Part shown: one piece after another, positions 57,579-64,000 of the stretch
Layout of the letters: each line of letters begins with the position of its first letter
Numbering within the stretch: the first letter of the stretch is position 1
Source of the DNA: Erpobdella octoculata
Lineage: Eukaryota; Annelida; Clitellata; Hirudinida; Erpobdellidae
Direction: 5' to 3'
Length of the DNA stretch: 64,000 nucleotides
Assembly (NCBI GenBank): GCA_963978895.1
Contig: OZ022240.1
Location: 3,638,817-3,702,816 of the forward strand
Notes under the pieces: generated by a model
Seen by the model: the letters and a program-made list of their open reading frames with translations, nothing else
Databases searched by the model: none
What the model was told of the DNA's origin: nothing
Position numbers and translations under genes: made by a program

Positions 57579-60500
57579 ATGCCCGTGTGAGTTGCTTGCA
57601 GAGCAGAGAAATGATCAAAAATTAATATCAAGGAGCGATTCATAAATGTTCGGCCGAAACTAACCTATGTTTCTTATGTTTTTTAGCCTCCCACAAATCC
57701 CTGAAAAGGCATCTACCATAGAAGTCGACGGAAAAGTGTACGAGGTCAATGTCAGCGACTTTGTGTTGGAACCGCAGAGGGTGGGCAAGGGACAGTTTGG
57801 ATGTGTGTACAAAGCTAGACATGTACCCAGCAACATAGCGATGGCCGTCAAAGTGCGTACAAATTAGTTTTTTTTGCTTTTTTTCTGCTCTACTCAGATC
57901 TTTTTTTAAATGAATTCATGTTTTTTTATATAAATAGAAAATTCAGTACACATCAATTTCTGATGAATGTGGCAATCAACAAAGATTGGTCAGAGAACTT
58001 GAAGTTTCAATGAAAACTTCTTCATGTGCCTATCTTGTTGGATTCTTTTGTTCCCTTTTTTGGGAGGTTGGTCAATCAATTAAGCATATCCTTATATTTA
58101 TCAGCTGGTCATTGAATCAAATTGTTTGATTTTATAGTGAAGTAGGTTTAGCTGAAGAGATTCAATAATCTTTCTGCATAATTTCTTAAAAGTAACCATT
58201 TTAAATAGTTTTCTTTATTTATATGCTAAATTCATCTTCTTCTTATCATATCTGTTTCAAAGTACTCTTTTTTTCTGTGGTCCATGTTTATGGAGTCATC
58301 TTTTTTCTCTTACAACTTTGGTGTCACTGACTGCTTTTTGGCAAAACTCAAAGGTACATATCTCTCTGATTCTCTTCATTTATAAGACTTCAAATCTCTA
58401 TCTCAGGTCTTACTGTGTGCAATTTTTCTTCCCAGAAATGTGCATGATCCCTCTTTCTGCAATATTCTCCACTCTACTTTGAACAGTTTTAATTTTACTA
58501 AATTTTAGCCAGATTTATATTTATATATCTTCTGTAAGAGATTTTGGTGAGAGCTTTCTCTGTAAGGAAACACTAAAGCAGTTCTCCTGTCATTGCATCT
58601 ACATCATTGCTTTGTAGCAGAGCATCTTTGAGCTCCAGCGAAAGGTGCAATAGAAATTTTTGATTGATTGATTAAATCTAGCTTAATTCAAACCATTGAC
58701 TCTCTAGTTGGCAAGCAGATGCCTTGCTTGCCTAGCCCCTTCTTAAAAAGTGTGCATACAGAGTTATGTTTAGTGCTAATATTTTAACTTTTTAATATTT
58801 GTAGTTATAACTCATCTTATCTTAAAGTTTAATTAACCCTATTATTAGTAGCTTGAGTGCAGCAGTAAAGATGTGAGCTGATTTATTGATAATAATAATG
58901 TTTTGTTTTCACAGGGTGATTTGTGGATTTGCATGGAACTTATGGATGCCTCATTGGATCATTTGTACAAGTCAATGAAAGAAGACAAGGAGAAAATACC
59001 CGAAAAGATTCTTAAGAGAATTGCTTTTGCAGTGCGTAAAAATTTGTTTATAGCTCAGAAAGTTTGTAATTCAGTGTGGCTGAAATGTGTTAGGATTAAA
59101 AATTGATTATTTGTCTATGTTTCTGATTGTGCTTATTTAGTTATGATAAACATTTTTGTCTAAAATGAAATTTGTGTTTAGTTTTTACATTCCTAGTCTC
59201 AGCATTTTTTAGTTTTGTTAGCATATTTACTTTGACGTCAAGCAAGTCAGTTATTCAAAACTTATTTGAGTTAAAATCAAGTACTTGAAATATCAGTTAT
59301 ATAAATTTTATGAACGAAAGAATAAAAGAGATATCAATAATCATATAAATAATATCTACATTTGAACATATATAACTACTTGCATAAAACTTGTCTGTTT
59401 TGCAGAATTTTTTTTTTGTATACTTGAAGGTAGTAAACGCTTTGCATCACCTCCACAACAACATGAAGATCATCCACCGAGACGTGAAACCTTCCAACAT
59501 TCTCACAAACCGACAAGGCCAGATCAAACTCTGCGATTTCGGCATCTGCGGCAAACTCCAGAATTCTTTCGTCTCGAGCATGAGTGTCGGTTGCAAGCCT
59601 TACATGCCCGTAAGTTGGTAACTGTCAGTTTTTTTTAGCGCTTTTTCACTGTCAATGTTTCATAAGCATGTCTTACTTATGCTCACGCTTAAGGTGTTCT
59701 ACATGAATGTCTGCTGCAAACCTTACATGCCCGTAAGTTTTAAAATATCAGTTTTGTTAGCGCATTCTCGTCGTCAGTGTGTTTCATAAGCGTGTCTGAA
59801 AAATCTCGCAGCGATATAAATGTTAAATTGGACGATATTAGAGATTTGTGATAAATTCGAAAACTTATTAAAGAATTTAATTTTTAATAATGAATTGTTT
59901 CAAGTTATTTATGATTTAATTAATTTTAAATTCTAGCCGGAAAGAATAAACCCTACAGCTGTGGAGGGCAGAGAGTTCTACGGCATAAGATCTGATGTCT
60001 GGAGTCTTGGCATTTCTATGGTAAATCTTTATTTAAACATCTTATTTCCGATAGATTCATGTCTCAAATGATTAGAATGATTATAGTGCATCATGATATT
60101 GGAGCACCTTTTATTTATAAATACGTTTCATCAGTGCCAGAAACTGATCATGAATAAGGAATTAATTTTATCTGCCATCATGCTGGCAGAAATCAAAAAG
60201 TGCAGAACCCCATTATTTCTGGTAATGCTGCAAAAACTGATGCTCATCAAGACCGGAGAATATGTTTTAACTTTTATGTTTAATATGCCAAAACAAATTA
60301 CATCTTAAAATGTTTTTATATGAAATTTTGCATTTACAGGTTGAAATTGCAACAGCAGAATTTCCTTATAAGTACCACAAGGTAATTTTTTCCCAAATCG
60401 AAGAAGTTGTTAACGGACCAGCTCCGAGGCTGCCTTCGCAGGTGTTCAGTCACAATTTTGAAGATTTTATTGCCAAGTGGTAAACACAAGTTTTCATGTT

Positions 60501-60818
60501 TTTAAATTTATTTATAAATTCTGCTATTCCAACTGTCATTTTTTATTAGAACAATCGCACGACTATTTTAAAACCTACTTCATTTAGTCTCTAATATTTT
60601 ATACAGTACTCAACTATTTTAATTGGTTCTCGTCTGTATAATACAGCCTCGAAAAGAACCTTGACTCAAGAGCGACTTACATCGACCTGCTGACGCATCC
60701 ATTCATCGCAGAGACCTCCGAAATCGATGCTCAAGAATCTGCCAGCTTCATGTCTGCTACTCTCGACAAGTACAGCGAAAAGATCAAGGCTTTGCAAAAT
60801 CAAATGGCTTACGGCTAA
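57579..60818 (+). CDS. MAP2K6: MAP kinase kinase, MKK3/MKK6 type (p38 activator)
   Basis: Eight exons: 57579-57586, 57687-57852, 57938-58066, 58915-59031, 59430-59609, 59937-60020, 60340-60479, 60647-60818, giving 331 codons plus stop (MKK6 is 334). This dual-specificity kinase phosphorylates p38. The kinase core is complete: glycine loop G36-K-G-Q-F-G41, lysine K58 (MAVK), [12 protein letters not shown], catalytic loop HRDVKPSN (D158), DFG at D176, GCKPYM and [11 protein letters not shown]3/6 rather than MKK4/7 is favoured by [11 protein letters not shown] and GCKPYM. The activation-loop sites, normally S...T, are S186 and S190, and the usual MAPERI reads MPPERI. Exon 1 has only MPV plus a GTGAGT donor and is chosen because phase and signals fit; if wrong, the true N-terminus, including the p38 docking site, lies upstream. 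Confidence 0.9.
59585..59800 (+). repeat. Tandem duplication of an exon end and splice donor
   Basis: 59590-59675 and 59717-59795 are diverged copies: both contain tgcaa.ccttacatgcccgtaagtt, later 'tcagtttt' and 'ttagcgc', then 'gtttcataagc.tgtct'. The first contains the end of exon 5 and its donor; the second lies 128 bases on in the intron. Confidence 0.85.
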
Positions 60819-62530
60819 TAAGCAATGAACTACCTACTCAAGGAAAGGAAATTTTTTTAGGAGTTGTGATATTTTAAAGTTAAACGGACGCGCGAGATTG
60901 GTTGGATTTACGGATGTGTAGAGATGTATTATTAACTTGTAACATTCCCAGAGATTCATAAGCAGAAAAAGGTGATCATGGTGGTGATAATGATGCAATT
61001 AGCTTCTGTTCTCAGGAATTCTATATAAGCTGACCGCGTTTTTAAGGTGGGCAAAACGTACTGTACATATTTTTATCTACTTAGTATTTTCTAATTTTGC
61101 CTCCAGATTTTTTAAAGAAAGAAAAAAATTACGAAAGCATTGAGTTTAATGCGTTTATTTACAAAACAAATTAAAAAAAATTGCAGAGATTTATTAAATA
61201 TCATGAATGAAAAACAAATTTATACTCACAAATGTCCTTATCATCAATAGAGTGGCATCTCACTTCGTGAGATCTATAAAAATCATGGGGGTTACTAAAA
61301 AAAACCCAGGAGTGTTGTAGGAATTAGATGTACCATAAACAAACATAGGAGTGCTGTAGAATTAGATGTACCATAAAGGAACATAGGAGTGCTGTAGAAT
61401 TAGATGTACAATAACACGGTGCTACCAAGCCTAGCAAGCTGACATGTCAGAGTCTATGGATTTGCGATGCTAGATGTATTTGAGTTGAAAATGAAAATAT
61501 GAACCGCAGCTGCACCTACCATCTGTGGAAAGATCAAAGATCATAACGAATTTCAGTTTCGCAAGCCAAGTGTCAAGGTGAGTTACAGGTGTATCTACTT
61601 ATAGAAATAATTACAGGTGAATGAACAGATGTATCATATCTACTTATAGAAATAATAATAGGTGGATGAACAAGGCTTTCTGCGTGACGCATAATTGCTA
61701 ATGTGCCTATCGCATATGAAAATTGCAATACCGGTATTTAAAAGATATGGAATTCCGACACGAAAACCAAGAAAATTAACAAACTCAGCGTGTAAAGCTT
61801 CAGAGGGTTTTGTCCTATTGAACAGGAAGACAAAAAAAACAAAAAAATACATAACACAAAGGTTACTAAGAAATGAACTAATCAAAAGCACAGTAACAAA
61901 AATCAAATAAATTAGAATATAAAAAAAAAACCTATCATCACGAGACTAAACGATTTTCTCATTTCTAAACAAACAAAAACTGGAATAGAGATTCGATGTG
62001 GATGAAATCAGTTGGTAATTTAAACAATAAATAAAACAAAATATCCCTATATAATAAAGCTAAAAGAAATACATCAAGAAGCCTGCCTAGACGTATATGC
62101 AAACATACACACAAGCACACTCGCACACAAAACAAGTTGTTGGAAAGGCATTTAGTTTGCAGCACATGCAACACCAAATGAATAATAAAACAAAACAAAT
62201 TATATTACTCAAAGCCGTACGAACAGGAAGCAGCCGAAAACAGAAATAGACTGCAAGTCAAGACAGATGGTGGAAGCTAAGAAATTCAACTCATCCTAAG
62301 ATAATAATAATAATAATAAAGAAAACACTGTCAACAGAGAGAGAGAGAGGGAGGCTGCTAATACTTGCTGTGAAGTAACAAGCGAATAAAATATTGGGAA
62401 AAAATGTTTTAATAACCAACCATTATAGAGAGAAGGCATGAGATATGAAAAACAATTATAATCCCAAATAATTTTTAATTTAAAAAAAGAAACTTTTTTA
62501 AACAACAATAACATCAAAAAAATTTTTTTT
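60819..62530. other. Convergent intergenic region
   Basis: Contains the 3' UTR of the kinase gene, a ~43-bp tandem repeat at 61305-61425 (three units of ataggagtgctgtagaatta then gatgtaccataa), and otherwise AT-rich DNA with no supported gene. Confidence 0.55.
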
Positions 62531-62538
62531 TTAAACAT

Positions 62539-63942
62539 TTACACATTTTCGCTTCCAGACGCTCCCCCGTTGAGGGTGGTTCGGCCAACTTCGGACACCT
62601 GGCATAAAAATTAACATATCGTTAAACCATTAATTAATTGATTAATTAATAACATCATTATTAATATCTCTATGACTGCATTTATTTTTATTGAAATTAG
62701 AAACTTCATGATATAAAGCTTATCAAGGTTTTCATTAACTATCTTTCCAAAGATTATAAAGTAATTTCTTCTCTTAAAGGTTTTCATTAACTATCTTTCA
62801 AAAGATTATGAAGTAATTTCTTCTCTTAAAGGTTTTCATTAACTATCTTTCCAAAGATTATAAAGTAATTTCTTCTCTTAAAGGTTTTCATTAACTATCT
62901 TTCAAAAGATTATGAAGTAATTTCTTCTCTTTAAAAAAACATTTTTCAGAACTGATTTTGAAATTGTTTTAAAAGCCTTAAACAACTTATCAACTGAGAT
63001 TGATACTTTTAATTGAATTTTGACTTCAAGTCCTCTGTAAAGCACACACACACAAACAGGCACATGCACACACACACACACACACACACACACTGAGAAG
63101 GAAGAGGTGAGGTGGCTTAGTGATATGACACACCTGTTGATATAGACGTCTACGATTCAAATCTTAACACAAGTCCAGGAATGATAGCTTTCTATGCAGA
63201 CCAACTAGAAGCATAAAAAGTAGCAGATAATAATATAGATATCGGTTTTCACGACTCGATTATAATCTTTACAGAGTTTGTTTTCGATGGACCAAGTCAC
63301 GTAACGGAAAGAAATATTAGAACTGAAATCATAGCGGTTACTAGAGATGTAGTACTTGGTACTCGTACTCGAGTTGTACTCGAGTACGTTTTTCAAGTAC
63401 TCGTACTCGTTTTCCACTCAGTACTGAGTAGCAGAGATATAGTACTCGATACTCGTACTCGAGTACAACTCGAATACGTTTTTCAAGTACTCGCAACATC
63501 TCTGGCGGTTACTGTACGCAGCGAATACCAACGTGAAGGAGTTGCACGGCCGAGAGAGACTGGTTGTTCTTGGTTAACATGAAGTCGTCATCTGTCTGCT
63601 GCTTCCTGTACACCGGATTTGTGAAATTCATGGCTTTTGTGTTCCTCTTTCTCATCTTCCTTAAGATCACCATCATCACCTGAGAAAATATTCCATCATT
63701 AAACAAACAATCTTTAAAATCGATAAAATATTTACGACTTCTCACCACTGCAGTAGCTATAAGAATGGTCACAAAAAGTCCTATGCCTAGTTTGGTGGAT
63801 TTGCTGCTGGTGTATTTGCTGCTGGTGGATTTGTTGCTGGTGGATTTGCTGCTGGTGGTGGAATTGCTGCTACTGTTGGATTTGCTCCTGGTGGCGGATT
63901 TGCTGCTGGTGGCATTGCTTCTCCTGGGATCCTTGATAATTT
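62539..63942 (-). CDS. LDL-receptor-family protein, last three exons (partial)
   Basis: Exons 63942-63746, 63679-63533 and 62598-62539, all phase-consistent, ending in TAA. The first starts in phase 1, so more exons lie beyond the right edge. It encodes a Ser/Thr/Lys/Asn-rich stalk made of repeats such as SSKSTS, like the O-glycosylated domain of LDLR and VLDLR. A transmembrane helix (LGIGLFVTILIATAV continuing VMMVIL) and a basic stop-transfer RKMRKR follow. The cytoplasmic tail contains MNFTNPVY, the FxNPxY endocytosis signal in the same context as in LDL-receptor family members. The tail ends at GSENV after the small last exon. Endocytosis of a lipoprotein or yolk ligand is the likely role. 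The ligand-binding part is outside the window, so the subtype is open. Confidence 0.78.
62732..62932. repeat. 52-bp tandem repeat, four units
   Basis: Unit core ggttttcattaactatcttt followed by ccaaagatta or caaaagatta, alternating between units. It is in the last intron of the LDLR-like gene. Confidence 0.95.
63046..63092. repeat. (CA)n microsatellite
   Basis: Imperfect CA/ACAC array; the minus-strand cysteine/valine frame across it is an artefact. Confidence 0.95.
63342..63504. mobile_element. hAT-like MITE (163 bp) beside an LDLR-like exon
   Basis: Ends TAGAGATGTAG and, inverted, CAGAGATGTTG. Flanked by an exact 8-bp direct repeat gcggttac (63334-63341, 63505-63512). The inside consists of internal inverted 'gagtactcgtactcgag' words. 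It lies 28 bases inside the intron from the donor of the NPxY exon. Confidence 0.85.
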
Positions 63943-64000
63943 CTGTTAACAAAATTTGAATTACAAATTGAATCGTAATGTTCAACTCTGTTTTTTCGAA

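Noticed and set aside
63765..63959. Leu/Val-rich plus-strand frame resembling a membrane protein
   Set aside because: It is the antisense of the serine-rich stalk of the LDLR-like gene.

Overview
The window is animal nuclear DNA. It is AT-rich, its genes are split by many introns, and it is full of microsatellites, LINE and SINE fragments and DNA transposons. Several secreted antistasin-domain proteins, together with ordinary bilaterian housekeeping genes, suggest a lophotrochozoan, plausibly a leech or another annelid. That placement is an inference, and I cannot name a species. Gene models were built by hand from reading frames, GT/AG signals, intron-phase bookkeeping and recognised protein families. 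Where every exon was found, the phases close exactly from ATG to stop. | Layout. 1-5.2 kb: retrotransposon debris, (AT)n arrays and the last two exons of a truncated antistasin-type gene (A). 6.2-8.0 kb: a complete five-exon antistasin-type gene (B, 150 aa). 9.57-21.13 kb: one large Mutator-like DNA transposon (MULE) with ~375-bp terminal inverted repeats, a 9-bp target-site duplication and an intron-rich FLYWCH/MULE transposase. Its interior holds (TAA)n, TTAGGG-like and ~172-bp tandem arrays. 22.2-24.2 kb: Na+/K+-ATPase beta subunit (+). 24.8-26.9 kb: antistasin-type gene C (+). 27.2-29.7 kb: V-ATPase subunit E (-). 29.85-31.39 kb: a hAT transposon with 8-bp TSD, its transposase truncated and frameshifted. 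33.1-36.5 kb: CEP57-like centrosomal protein (-). 37.4-40.5 kb: RTN4IP1-like mitochondrial oxidoreductase (-). 41.3-43.9 kb: antistasin-type gene D (-). 44.1-44.9 kb: TMEM14-like protein (-). 45.7-55.8 kb: a 16-exon SARA/ZFYVE9-like FYVE protein (+). 57.6-60.8 kb: MKK3/6-type MAP kinase kinase (+). 62.5-63.9 kb: the last three exons of an LDL-receptor-family protein (-), continuing beyond the right edge. | The housekeeping genes serve unrelated functions: ion transport, vesicle acidification, centrosome, mitochondrion, TGF-beta/endosome signalling and stress MAPK. The lineage-specific content is the dispersed cluster of small secreted cysteine-rich proteins A-D, which share exon modules and mostly share intron phases, embedded in transposon-rich DNA. 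Genes B, C and D have few or no exons visible as long open frames and could easily be missed by automated annotation.
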